The position numbers and the translations under genes are program-made. DNA of 23,508 bases from UBA11136 sp964482135 (lineage in GTDB: Bacteria; Pseudomonadota; Alphaproteobacteria; UBA11136): assembly GCA_964482135.1 (NCBI GenBank), contig CAYZWF010000032.1, positions 1 through 23,508 on the forward strand, read 5' to 3'. Positions within the stretch are counted from its first letter, which is position 1; each line of letters starts with the position of its first letter. Of the stretch, positions 7,925-14,897 are shown in pieces. The notes beneath the pieces were generated by a model. That model was given only the letters and a program-made list of their open reading frames with translations. It made no database searches and was not told where the DNA came from.

Positions 7925-8891
7925 GGGAAAGCCCATTCACGGCTGGCTGGTGGTGGACAAGGCCCAGGGCGTGACATCGAGCCGGGTGGTGGCCCAGGTC
8001 AAGAAGCTCACCGGGGCGGCCAAGGTGGGCCATGCCGGAACCCTCGATCCCTTGGCCACGGGCATTCTTCCCATCGCCTTGGGCGAGGCCACCAAAACCG
8101 TCTCTTACGTGATGGACGGAGCCAAGGAATATTGTTTCACCATGGTTTGGGGCGAGGCCCGGGATAGCGATGACGCCGAAGGCAAGGTAATTGGAACAAG
8201 CCCGGTTCGCCCCGAGAAAAGTGATATTATAGAGGGGCTTAAGGAGTTTATTGGCGAAATAGAACAGATCCCTCCGGCCTTTTCCGCAGTCAAGATCGAG
8301 GGCCGCCGCGCCTATGATCTGGCGCGCTCGGACCAGGAGGTGGCGTTGTCTCCGCGCCGTGTTCATGTGAAAAATTTCGAGCTTTTGGAGATTCCTGATT
8401 GCGATCATGCAACATTCAGGGTGTCTTGCGGCAAAGGCACCTACATACGCAGTCTGGCGCGGGATTTGGCACAGCATCTGGGTACGCTGGGGCATGTTTC
8501 GGTTCTGCGCAGAACCCGGGTCGGCCCCTTTTGCGAAAGCGACGCGATTTCGCTGGATTCCCCGGAACTCCTAGGGCATATTGGCGCGTTTTCGGGGCAT
8601 CTGCTCCCGGTTTTGACCGTGCTGGACGACATCCCGGCACTGGCCCTGACCGAGGACCAGGCACGATGTCTCAAAAATGGCCAGGCCGTACCCCTGTTCA
8701 AAGTCAAGGTCCGGTCCGCGTTATGCGGCCCGGAAAGCCCGTCGATCCTCTGTGAGGATCTTTCCCCGGATTTACTCGAAAAACTGGGTGGGGGTCATGC
8801 GGAGGCTTGTGCCCTGTGTGGCGGCAGGCTGGTGGCTCTGGTCCGATGCGAGGAAGGGCGAATTCGTCCTTTCCGGGTTTTTAATTTTTAA
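7911..8891 (+). CDS. truB: tRNA pseudouridine(55) synthase
   Basis: TruB converts uridine 55 in the T loop of tRNAs to pseudouridine. The 326-residue product contains HGWLVVDKAQGVTSSRVV, the catalytic loop GHAGTLDPLATGILPIALGE with the nucleophile Asp at residue 46, the YxF-type motif EYCFTMVWGEARDSDDAEG, QIPPAFSAVKIEGRRAYDLAR and the thumb/core segment SCGKGTYIRSLARDLAQHLG. The C-terminal part (about 250-326) is a divergent PUA-like region. ATG 7911 is chosen because GGAG lies about 6 bases upstream and the product then begins MAKHKGKPIHG; in-frame ATGs at 7893 and 7875 also exist within a tandem repeat. The gene overlaps rbfA by 14 bp and precedes rpsO by 24 bp. Confidence 0.95.
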   Translation: MAKHKGKPIHGWLVVDKAQGVTSSRVVAQVKKLTGAAKVGHAGTLDPLATGILPIALGEATKTVSYVMDGAKEYCFTMVWGEARDSDDAEGKVIGTSPVRPEKSDIIEGLKEFIGEIEQIPPAFSAVKIEGRRAYDLARSDQEVALSPRRVHVKNFELLEIPDCDHATFRVSCGKGTYIRSLARDLAQHLGTLGHVSVLRRTRVGPFCESDAISLDSPELLGHIGAFSGHLLPVLTVLDDIPALALTEDQARCLKNGQAVPLFKVKVRSALCGPESPSILCEDLSPDLLEKLGGGHAEACALCGGRLVALVRCEEGRIRPFRVFNF

Positions 8892-8915
8892 CGTGAACGA
8901 CAAGGAAACAAAACG

Positions 8916-9185
8916 ATGTCGATTGCTGCCGAACGCAAGCAGGAGCTCATTGGTGAGTTCGCCACGGAAAAGGGCGATACCGGCTCTCCGGAAGTCCAGG
9001 TGTCCATCCTCTCCGAGCGCATCAAGAATCTCACCGAGCACCTTGCTCAACACAAGAAAGATCACCACTCGCGGCGGGGATTGCTGATTATGGTCGGCAA
9101 ACGCCGCAGGCTCCTGGATTACCTCAAACGCAAGAGCCAGGAGCGTTACCTGACTTTAATCAAACGATTGGATTTGCGCCGCTAG
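8916..9185 (+). CDS. rpsO: 30S ribosomal protein S15
   Basis: S15 is a primary 16S rRNA-binding protein of the small subunit platform. The 89-residue product is full length and highly typical: MSIAAERKQELIGEFATEKG, DTGSPEVQVSILSERIKNLT, HLAQHKKDHHSRRGLLIMVG, KRRRLLDYLKRKSQERYL and the ending LIKRLDLRR. It starts 24 bp after truB, with AAGGAAAC upstream of the ATG. In many bacteria rpsO is followed by pnp, as here, with a structured spacer between them. Confidence 0.98.
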   Translation: MSIAAERKQELIGEFATEKGDTGSPEVQVSILSERIKNLTEHLAQHKKDHHSRRGLLIMVGKRRRLLDYLKRKSQERYLTLIKRLDLRR

Positions 9186-9203
9186 GCGTGAGTGTGAATG
9201 TAA

Positions 9204-9273
9204 GGAACGGTTCTTGGAGAATGTTGGGGGGAATGTTTGCCCCCTGGACCCGTTCCGGCCATCCGTTGATGGC
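9204..9273 (+). promoter_or_regulatory. Structured rpsO-pnp spacer (two hairpins)
   Basis: GGAACGG (9204-9210) pairs with CCGTTCC (9250-9256), enclosing an inner GGGGG/CCCCC stem (9227-9231 with 9240-9244). A second perfect stem, GCCATC-CGTT-GATGGC, follows at 9258-9273. Neither has a T-run, so they are not obvious terminators. In Escherichia coli the pnp leader is an RNase III-cleaved duplex through which PNPase represses itself; the placement here suggests the same kind of control by analogy only. The remaining spacer up to 9389 shows nothing else certain. Confidence 0.5.
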
Positions 9274-9389
9274 TGCATGGATGAGGTCGGATTAGGAAAA
9301 CCAGAAACGAAAAATCCCGAAACCGGATGTGGTCTAGGGGCGTTGGTTGGTTGGAAACAGAAAAACTGTAGGTAGAAGGAAAAGAAAGT

Positions 9390-11495
9390 ATGTTTGATGT
9401 AACGAAGAAAGAAATGGATTGGGGCGGCCGCAAGCTGACCCTCGAAACTGGCCGTATCGCCAGGCAGGCCGATGGGGCCGTGCTGGCTACTTATGGCGAA
9501 ACCTCCGTGCTGTGCACAGTGGTGGGTGAAAGCAAGCCCCGCGAGGGTATCGATTTTTTCCCCCTTGCCGTCCACTATGTGGAAAAAGCCTATGCGGCAG
9601 GCAAGATTCCAGGCGGGTTTTTTAAGCGCGAAGGCCGTCCCGCCGAAAAGGAAACACTGACGTCGCGCCTTATTGACAGGCCCATCCGGCCCCTGTTTCA
9701 CCCCGATTACAATTGTGAAACCCAGGTTATCTGCACGGTTCTCAGTCACGACATGGAGAACGATCCCGATATCGTTGCCATGGTCGGCACCTCTGCCGCG
9801 CTGTGCGTTTCCGGGCTGCCCTTCATGGGCCCCATCGCCGGCGCCCGCGTCGGTTACAAGGATGGCAATTATCTGCTCAACCCCCTGGTTGACGACATAG
9901 CCGAATCGGAACTCGATCTGGTGGTTGCAGGCACCCAAGAGGGCGTGCTGATGGTGGAATCCCAGGCCCGGGAACTGGCCGAGGACATCATGCTCGGCGC
10001 CGTCACCTTCGGCCACGAACAGATGCAGCCCGTGATTGACATGATTATCTCCATGGCCGAAGCCTGCGCCAAGCCGCCGCGGGAGCTTCCACCCCCGGCC
10101 GAAGGACTTGACGCGCAGAAGGAACGCATTGCCGCCGTGGCCGAAGCAGATTTGCGGGATGCCTACGGCGAAACCGTTAAACAGTCGCGCCAGGAAAGAA
10201 TCGCCGCGGTCAAGTCGGCGACGGTCGCGACCCTTGCGGAGGAAGGCCACGATTCCGGAACCATCTCCGGCCTGTTCAAGGGGCTGGAAAAGGATATTGT
10301 CCGCGGCAACATCCTGAAAACCGGTCAGCGCATCGACGGCCGCGACACCAGCACCGTGCGTCCTATCTCCTGCGAGGTGGGTGTCCTGCCCCGCTCCCAT
10401 GGCAGCGCCCTGTTTACGCGTGGCGAGACCCAGGCGCTGGTGGTGACCACGCTGGGCACCGGCCGTGATGAACAGATCATCGACGCGCTGGAAGGCGAAT
10501 CCCGCGCCACCTTCATGCTTCACTACAATTTCCCGCCCTATTCGGTGGGCGAGGCGGGCCGTTTCGGTTTTACCGGCCGCCGCGAAGTGGGCCATGGAAA
10601 GCTGGCATGGCGCGCACTGCGGCCCCTTATGCCGGACAGCGAGGAATTCCCCTATACCATCCGCGTGGTTTCCGAGATCACCGAATCCAACGGCTCAAGC
10701 TCCATGGCTACGGTCTGTGGCGGTTCGCTGTCGCTGATGGATGCCGGTGTCACCCTGCCGCGTCCGGTGGCCGGTATCGCCATGGGACTGATCAAGGAAG
10801 GCGACGACTACGCCGTGCTGTCCGATATCCTCGGCGACGAGGACCATCTGGGTGACATGGACTTCAAGGTGGCGGGAACCGCACAAGGCATTACCTCGCT
10901 GCAGATGGATATCAAGATCACCAGCATCACCAAGGAAATCATGGAAAAAGCCCTGGCCCAGGCCAATGGCGGCCGGCTCCATATCCTCGGTGAGATGGAG
11001 AAAGCGCTGACCGGCGCCAGGGACGGCGTGAGCGATCATGCGCCGCGTATCGTTACCCTGACCGTCGCCAAGGAGAAAATCCGCGAAGTGATCGGCACCG
11101 GCGGCAAGGTGATCCGGGAAATCTGCGAGGTCTCCGGCGCCAAGGTGGATATTGATGACGACGGCACCATCAAGGTGGCGGCCGTGGATGCCACCTCCAT
11201 CGACAAGGCCGTCGATATGATCAAGGCCATTACTGCCGAGCCCGAGGTAGGCGTGATCTATACCGGGAAGGTGGTGAAGGTGGTGGATTTCGGCGCCTTC
11301 GTGAACTTCCTTGGCCCCCGCGACGGCCTCGTCCATATCAGTGAGCTCAAGCCCGAACGGGTGGGTCAGGTCACCGATGTGGTGAACGAGGGCGATGAGG
11401 TGAAGGTCAAGGTACTGGGCATGGATGACCGTGGCAAGGTCAAGCTCAGCATGAAGTCCGTAAACCAGGAAACCGGCGAGGAAATCGCCAGTTAA
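9390..11495 (+). CDS. pnp: Polyribonucleotide nucleotidyltransferase (PNPase)
   Basis: PNPase is a trimeric 3'-to-5' phosphorolytic exoribonuclease of RNA decay. The 701-residue product has the complete family layout: first RNase PH domain (about 10-145, with EGIDFFPLAVHYVEKAYAAG, GGFFKREGRP and DRPIRPLF), an alpha-helical linker (about 240-315), second RNase PH domain (about 320-540, with GQRIDGRDTSTVRPI, LFTRGETQALVV, NFPPYSVGEAGRFGFTGRRE and LGDEDHLGDMDFKVAGT), KH domain (about 553-612, VIGTGGKVIREICE) and S1 domain (about 621-690, VVKVVDFGAFVNFLGPRDGL). The start ATG follows a purine-rich GAAGGAAAAGAAAG tract. It is the last gene of the operon; no classical terminator is seen after it. 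Confidence 0.98.
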   Translation: MFDVTKKEMDWGGRKLTLETGRIARQADGAVLATYGETSVLCTVVGESKPREGIDFFPLAVHYVEKAYAAGKIPGGFFKREGRPAEKETLTSRLIDRPIRPLFHPDYNCETQVICTVLSHDMENDPDIVAMVGTSAALCVSGLPFMGPIAGARVGYKDGNYLLNPLVDDIAESELDLVVAGTQEGVLMVESQARELAEDIMLGAVTFGHEQMQPVIDMIISMAEACAKPPRELPPPAEGLDAQKERIAAVAEADLRDAYGETVKQSRQERIAAVKSATVATLAEEGHDSGTISGLFKGLEKDIVRGNILKTGQRIDGRDTSTVRPISCEVGVLPRSHGSALFTRGETQALVVTTLGTGRDEQIIDALEGESRATFMLHYNFPPYSVGEAGRFGFTGRREVGHGKLAWRALRPLMPDSEEFPYTIRVVSEITESNGSSSMATVCGGSLSLMDAGVTLPRPVAGIAMGLIKEGDDYAVLSDILGDEDHLGDMDFKVAGTAQGITSLQMDIKITSITKEIMEKALAQANGGRLHILGEMEKALTGARDGVSDHAPRIVTLTVAKEKIREVIGTGGKVIREICEVSGAKVDIDDDGTIKVAAVDATSIDKAVDMIKAITAEPEVGVIYTGKVVKVVDFGAFVNFLGPRDGLVHISELKPERVGQVTDVVNEGDEVKVKVLGMDDRGKVKLSMKSVNQETGEEIAS

Positions 11496-11529
11496 GAGGG
11501 CCATGAGGGGGCGGGCGCCGGGAAAAGGC

Positions 11530-11558
11530 TTGCACTTTAATTCCAGGCTGGTCTTTAT
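11530..11558 (+). promoter_or_regulatory. Possible promoter for the flavoprotein gene
   Basis: TTGCAC (11530-11535), 17 bp, then CTTTAT (11553-11558) resembles the alphaproteobacterial consensus and leads into the gene at 11718. The -10 element overlaps the 5' arm of a hairpin. A consensus match only. Confidence 0.35.
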
Positions 11559-11592
11559 CTCTTTTGTGTATATATCGAAGAGATGCAGACCA
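11549..11592 (+). promoter_or_regulatory. Two-part hairpin in the pnp-downstream spacer
   Basis: TGGTCT (11549-11554) pairs with AGACCA (11587-11592), and inside it TCTCTT (11558-11563) pairs with AAGAGA (11578-11583). The two stems are separated by a symmetric 3x3 internal loop and closed by an AT-rich 14-nt loop. There is no T-run, so it is unlike an intrinsic terminator. It could be the 3' end structure of the operon transcript, or an operator or leader element of the next gene. Confidence 0.45.
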
Positions 11593-11717
11593 CCGGCGCC
11601 ACCACGAGCCCCCTTTTGCCTTTCCCGCCCGCGGGGACAAGGCGGGGGCCACAGTGCCGTGAGATGCCCACGTGTTGTGTATTGGGGGCGGGTTTGGCAG
11701 GTGAAGGATGAGGCCGC

Positions 11718-13115
11718 GTGATTTCTCTTAAACCCCTGATGCTCGCCGGGCGCGAGGTTCTGCCCCTGATAGAGGGCGGCAAAGGCGTCGCCGTAACCAA
11801 TGGCGAGTGTAGCGGGGCCTGGGCGGCGGCGGGCGGGGTCGGTACCTTCTCCGGGGTCAATGCCGATTATGTGGATGAAAAAGGCACCCTGATCCGGCAA
11901 ATCTATCACGCCGCCACCCGGCGCGAACGTCAGAGAGAGCTGGTGGATTACGCCGTCAAGGGCGCCCTCTATCAGGCCCGCATGGCTCATGAAACGGCGG
12001 GTGGCGAGGGCCGTATCAATATCAACATCCTGTGGGAAATGGGCGCGTCGGAGGAAATCCTCACTCGCGTTCTCGAAAGCGCCAAGGGGTTGATCCACGG
12101 CGTCACCTGTGGCGCCGGTATGCCGTACAAGCTCTCCGAGATCAGCGCCCGTTTTGGCGTCCATTACTATCCCATTATCTCCTCGGCCCGCGCCTTCCGG
12201 GCGCTGTGGAAACGGGCCTACCACAAATGCCAGGAATGGCTTGGTGCGGTGGTCTATGAAGATCCCTGGCGCGCCGGCGGCCATAACGGGCTCTCTAACA
12301 GCGAAGACCCGCAAACCCCCGAAGACCCCTTTCCCAGGGTGCGGGAGCTGCGCGGCATGATGAATGAATGCGGCCTTGAGCAGACCCCCATCATCATGGC
12401 TGGCGGAGTGTGGTTCCTGCGCGAATGGGAAGAATGGCTCGATAATCCCGAAATCGGCCCCATCGCCTTCCAGTTTGGCACGCGGGCGCTATTGACCAAG
12501 GAAAGCCCCATCTCGGAGGTATGGAAACAAAGGCTCCTTACCCTCAAGGAAGGCGACATTTCACTTCATCAGTTCAGCCCCACGGGCTTTTATTCTTCCG
12601 CCGTGCACAATAATTTTCTGAAGGAATTAGAGGAGCGTTCCCATCACCAGGTGGCCTATTCCCTGGAAGACGTGGGCGAACACGATACCCCTTATGGAAT
12701 CGGAGTGCGCAATCGCACGGTTTACCTGACGGCGAGCGATCGCGATCTGGCCGAAAAATGGAAGGCGCAGGGTTTTGTTGAGACCATGCGCACGCCAGAT
12801 TCCACCCTTATTTTCGTGACTCCGGACAAGGCCCAGGAAATCCGTGTTGATCAAGTCAACTGCATGGGCTGTCTCTCCTCCTGCCGCTTCAGCAACTGGG
12901 CCCAGAACGAGGCCGGAACCACCGGCAAAAAGGCCGATCCCCGCTCGTTCTGTATCCAGAAGACGCTGCAGGACATTGCCCATGGGAGCCCAGTGGATAA
13001 CGAACTGATGTTTGCCGGCCACAATGCTTACCGTTTCGCCCAAGACCCCTTTTATTCCAATAATTTTGTCCCCACCGTGCGCCAGCTTGTGGACCGCATC
13101 GCCACTGGTGATTAA
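11718..13115 (+). CDS. Nitronate monooxygenase-family flavoprotein with C-terminal Cys cluster
   Basis: The 465-residue product has the fold pattern of the FMN-dependent nitronate monooxygenase/2-nitropropane dioxygenase family: a glycine-rich N-terminal loop (AAGGVGTFSGVN), ININILWEMGASEEIL, the segment HGVTCGAGMPYKLSEI, and AGGHNG with His189, which aligns with the family's catalytic AGGH histidine, then IIMAGGVWF and FQFGTRALLTKE for phosphate binding. Beyond about residue 330 it has an extra C-terminal part with Cys382, Cys385, Cys389 and Cys412 (C-x2-C-x3-C-x22-C), suggestive of a metal or Fe-S site. The substrate is unknown; enoyl reductase-like relatives also exist in this superfamily. 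The start is GTG with an upstream AGG; ATG 11739 is an alternative without a ribosome site. Confidence 0.8.
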   Translation: MISLKPLMLAGREVLPLIEGGKGVAVTNGECSGAWAAAGGVGTFSGVNADYVDEKGTLIRQIYHAATRRERQRELVDYAVKGALYQARMAHETAGGEGRININILWEMGASEEILTRVLESAKGLIHGVTCGAGMPYKLSEISARFGVHYYPIISSARAFRALWKRAYHKCQEWLGAVVYEDPWRAGGHNGLSNSEDPQTPEDPFPRVRELRGMMNECGLEQTPIIMAGGVWFLREWEEWLDNPEIGPIAFQFGTRALLTKESPISEVWKQRLLTLKEGDISLHQFSPTGFYSSAVHNNFLKELEERSHHQVAYSLEDVGEHDTPYGIGVRNRTVYLTASDRDLAEKWKAQGFVETMRTPDSTLIFVTPDKAQEIRVDQVNCMGCLSSCRFSNWAQNEAGTTGKKADPRSFCIQKTLQDIAHGSPVDNELMFAGHNAYRFAQDPFYSNNFVPTVRQLVDRIATGD

Positions 13116-13121
13116 ACCCAC

Positions 13122-13156
13122 CGGCGGCTGAATCCACCGGTTTCCCGCCGTTTCTC
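13122..13156 (+). terminator. Weak candidate terminator between convergent genes
   Basis: CGGCGG (13122-13127) pairs with CCGCCG (13145-13150) and is followed by TTTCTC. The loop is long (17 nt) and the T tract short, so this is a marginal terminator for the flavoprotein gene. The spacer before the convergent copper chaperone gene also contains T-rich blocks and a CCCGG/CCGGG stem. Confidence 0.25.
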
Positions 13157-13211
13157 TGGCGTTTCCCGTTTTTTGGTTTTCCCGGTTTTGGCCGGGCGCC
13201 GCGCCAGCCCG

Positions 13212-13718
13212 TTAATAGGACTTGTAACGGCGCCCTTTTTTACGGGCGCCGGGGGGCAGCCCCACCACGGCGACCACCTGGACGGTGCCGGAATGTTTGA
13301 ACGACAGGGTCAGAGGAATCTTGTCGCCGTCCTTCAAGGGCTTGGAAAGCCCGATCAGCATCACATGACGCCCCCCCGGTTTGAGGGCGACGGTCTGGCC
13401 GGTGGGGATGGCGATTCCCAGAACCGGCGCCATCTGCATCACATTTCCCACCATGCGATGGGCGTGCAGGGCCACGTTCTGGGCGATGGGGGAAGTGACG
13501 GAAAGCAGGTAATCGGCCTTGGGGCCGCCATTGGCCATGGTGAAATAGGCGGCCCCGGTCTTGGCCACACGAGGCGTTTCCGCCGCCCAGGCGCGGCCGA
13601 TCACCATATGGCCGGTGGTGTAGGTTTTCTCACCTGCCTGTGCACCCGTGACGAGGACACCGCCGCTGAAAATGGCGGCGAACAACAGCAAAACGGGAGA
13701 TATAGACTTCATGCGCAT
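13212..13718 (-). CDS. Periplasmic copper chaperone PCu(A)C
   Basis: Proteins of this family (DUF461) bind Cu(I) in the periplasm and help metallate the CuA/CuB centres of cytochrome c oxidase. The 168-residue product starts with a Sec signal peptide (about 1-28, hydrophobic PVLLLFAAIFSGGVLV, cleavage likely after GAQA). The copper site matches the published H-x10-M-x21-H-x-M spacing exactly: His85, Met96, His118 and Met120, in HAHRMVGNVMQM and PGGRHVMLIGL. The C-terminus is short and basic (ARKKGRRYKSY). ATG 13718 is preferred; ATG 13712 and an upstream TTG (13727) are alternatives. The gene is divergent from the HugZ-like gene, with a shared ~90-bp promoter region. Confidence 0.9.
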   Translation of the reverse strand: MRMKSISPVLLLFAAIFSGGVLVTGAQAGEKTYTTGHMVIGRAWAAETPRVAKTGAAYFTMANGGPKADYLLSVTSPIAQNVALHAHRMVGNVMQMAPVLGIAIPTGQTVALKPGGRHVMLIGLSKPLKDGDKIPLTLSFKHSGTVQVVAVVGLPPGARKKGRRYKSY

Positions 13719-13740
13719 CGATCCCAACCCACCCCAGTTT

Positions 13741-13752
13741 ATAGCAGGCTAT
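13741..13752. promoter_or_regulatory. Short inverted repeat in the divergent copper chaperone/HugZ-like promoter region
   Basis: ATAGC-AG-GCTAT is a small perfect inverted repeat. Read on the minus strand, it overlaps a TATAAA-like -10 element (about 13738-13743) upstream of the copper chaperone gene, though no clear -35 is seen. It could be an operator, but its short length makes chance occurrence quite possible. Confidence 0.25.
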
Positions 13753-13811
13753 TCTTGGACTCCATTTAAGGCGAAGATAAGGCACGGGAACCGTAACCCA
13801 GAAGGGAAACC

Positions 13812-14693
13812 ATGCCTAGCGGCGACGAAAAACAGGATGGGAAGGCCCAGGATATAGAGACCATGACCGTCCAGGCGCGGCGCATGATCCGCGCCGCCGA
13901 CCGCGCCTCGCTGGCGACGGTATTGCGGGAATCGTCAGGTGCCTCCGAAGACCCCAACACTTCCGAAAACAAGGGATGGCCTTATGTTTCCTTTGTATTG
14001 AGCGCCTGCGACCATGACGGCGCGCCCCTGTTGCTGCTTTCCGATCTTGCCGATCACAGCCGCAATATCCGGGAGGACAACCGGGTATCGCTGCTTTTTT
14101 CTCCCGAGGGGGAGCCCGGAAATAATAAAGGGGGGGAGGCCGGAGATAATAGTGAGGCTGCGAAGGATAGGAATGAGGAAGACTCCAGAGATGACCCGCT
14201 TGCCCATCCCCGGCTCAGCCTTCTCGGGCGGCTGGAGGAAGGCCCCGCGCCCCATTTGAGGGAGCGTTTCCTGGCCCGTCATCCGGCCTCCGTGGACTAT
14301 GCCGGGTTCGGCGATTTTCGCATATACCGTCTGGATATCTCACGTGGGCGTCTGGTGGCCGGATTCGGGCGTGCGGTCTGGATCGCGGGCGATGGTCTGC
14401 TCTATGGCGGGGAATGCGGTGACTTGCGGGAGCGCGAAGCCGCCATAATCGCCCATATGAATGCCGATCATGGTGACGCCGTGCGCCATTACGCCGAAAC
14501 GCTGTTGGGCCGGTCTCCGCTGTCTGCGGCGAAAAAAGGAGAACCGCCATGGCTCATGACCGGGGTTGACGTGGAGGGCTGTGACCTTCGGCGTGGCGGC
14601 GAGACGGCGCGGCTCGATTTTGCGCATTCCGTGGCCAGTGCGGAGGACATACGTGCCGAATTGGTGCGTTTGGCCGGAAAAATGGGGCCGTAA
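13812..14693 (+). CDS. HugZ-like PPOX-fold / DUF2470 protein
   Basis: The N-terminal half is a pyridoxamine-phosphate-oxidase-like split barrel (ARRMIRAADRASLATVL, PYVSFVLSACDHDGAPLLLL, SDLADHSRNIREDNRVSLLF). The C-terminal part (about 205-290) is a DUF2470 domain: REREAAIIAHMNADHGDAV, then LMTGVDVEGCDLR and RLDFAHSVASAEDIRAELV. This two-domain layout is that of HugZ-type haem-utilisation proteins; a haem-related or flavin role is inferred, not shown. Two hydrophilic inserts interrupt the barrel: SGASEDPNTSENKG near residue 40, and a longer Gly/Glu/Asn/Asp-rich stretch at about 98-127 created in part by a 24-nt tandem duplication. The start ATG has AAGGGA upstream. Its neighbour encodes a copper chaperone for oxidase assembly, so a shared link to haem-copper respiration is possible. 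Confidence 0.82.
   Translation: MPSGDEKQDGKAQDIETMTVQARRMIRAADRASLATVLRESSGASEDPNTSENKGWPYVSFVLSACDHDGAPLLLLSDLADHSRNIREDNRVSLLFSPEGEPGNNKGGEAGDNSEAAKDRNEEDSRDDPLAHPRLSLLGRLEEGPAPHLRERFLARHPASVDYAGFGDFRIYRLDISRGRLVAGFGRAVWIAGDGLLYGGECGDLREREAAIIAHMNADHGDAVRHYAETLLGRSPLSAAKKGEPPWLMTGVDVEGCDLRRGGETARLDFAHSVASAEDIRAELVRLAGKMGP
14108..14155 (+). repeat. 24-nt in-frame tandem duplication inside the HugZ-like gene
   Basis: Units 14108-14131 and 14132-14155 share most positions, including GGGGGAG, CCGGA and ATAATA. In the protein this is an eight-residue repeat (GEPGNNKG then GEAGDNSE) in a loop of the split barrel. Confidence 0.75.
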
Positions 14694-14712
14694 AGCCCTC
14701 TAACCGCGAGAT

Positions 14713-14754
14713 TCAGGCAAAAATTCAGAAAAATTGTTGCCTGAGAGGCCTCTC
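14713..14754. promoter_or_regulatory. Inverted repeats upstream of pckA
   Basis: TCAGGCAA (14713-14720) and TTGCCTGA (14737-14744) form a perfect 8-bp inverted repeat 16 bp apart. The right arm overlaps a 12-bp perfect palindrome, GAGAGGCCTCTC (14743-14754). The site lies about 145 bp before the pckA start, where a regulator of gluconeogenesis could bind. No T-run follows, so it is not an evident terminator for the preceding gene. The rest of the spacer to 14897 shows no confident promoter. Confidence 0.4.
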
Positions 14755-14897
14755 CTGAGTATCTTGCGGCCAACCCAATTTTTAACCGGGATGTAATCCG
14801 CCGCAGAAAACCTCGCGGCGCCGGACGGACAACTTTGCGTCGCATAAAGGGGAACAAACCCCACCGCGGATAACGGACAGAGAGGGAGACGATAAAG

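Noticed and set aside
13229..13250. GGCGCCC/GGGCGCC hairpin as a terminator of the copper chaperone gene
   Set aside because: It lies inside the coding end of the gene, and no T-run follows on either strand.
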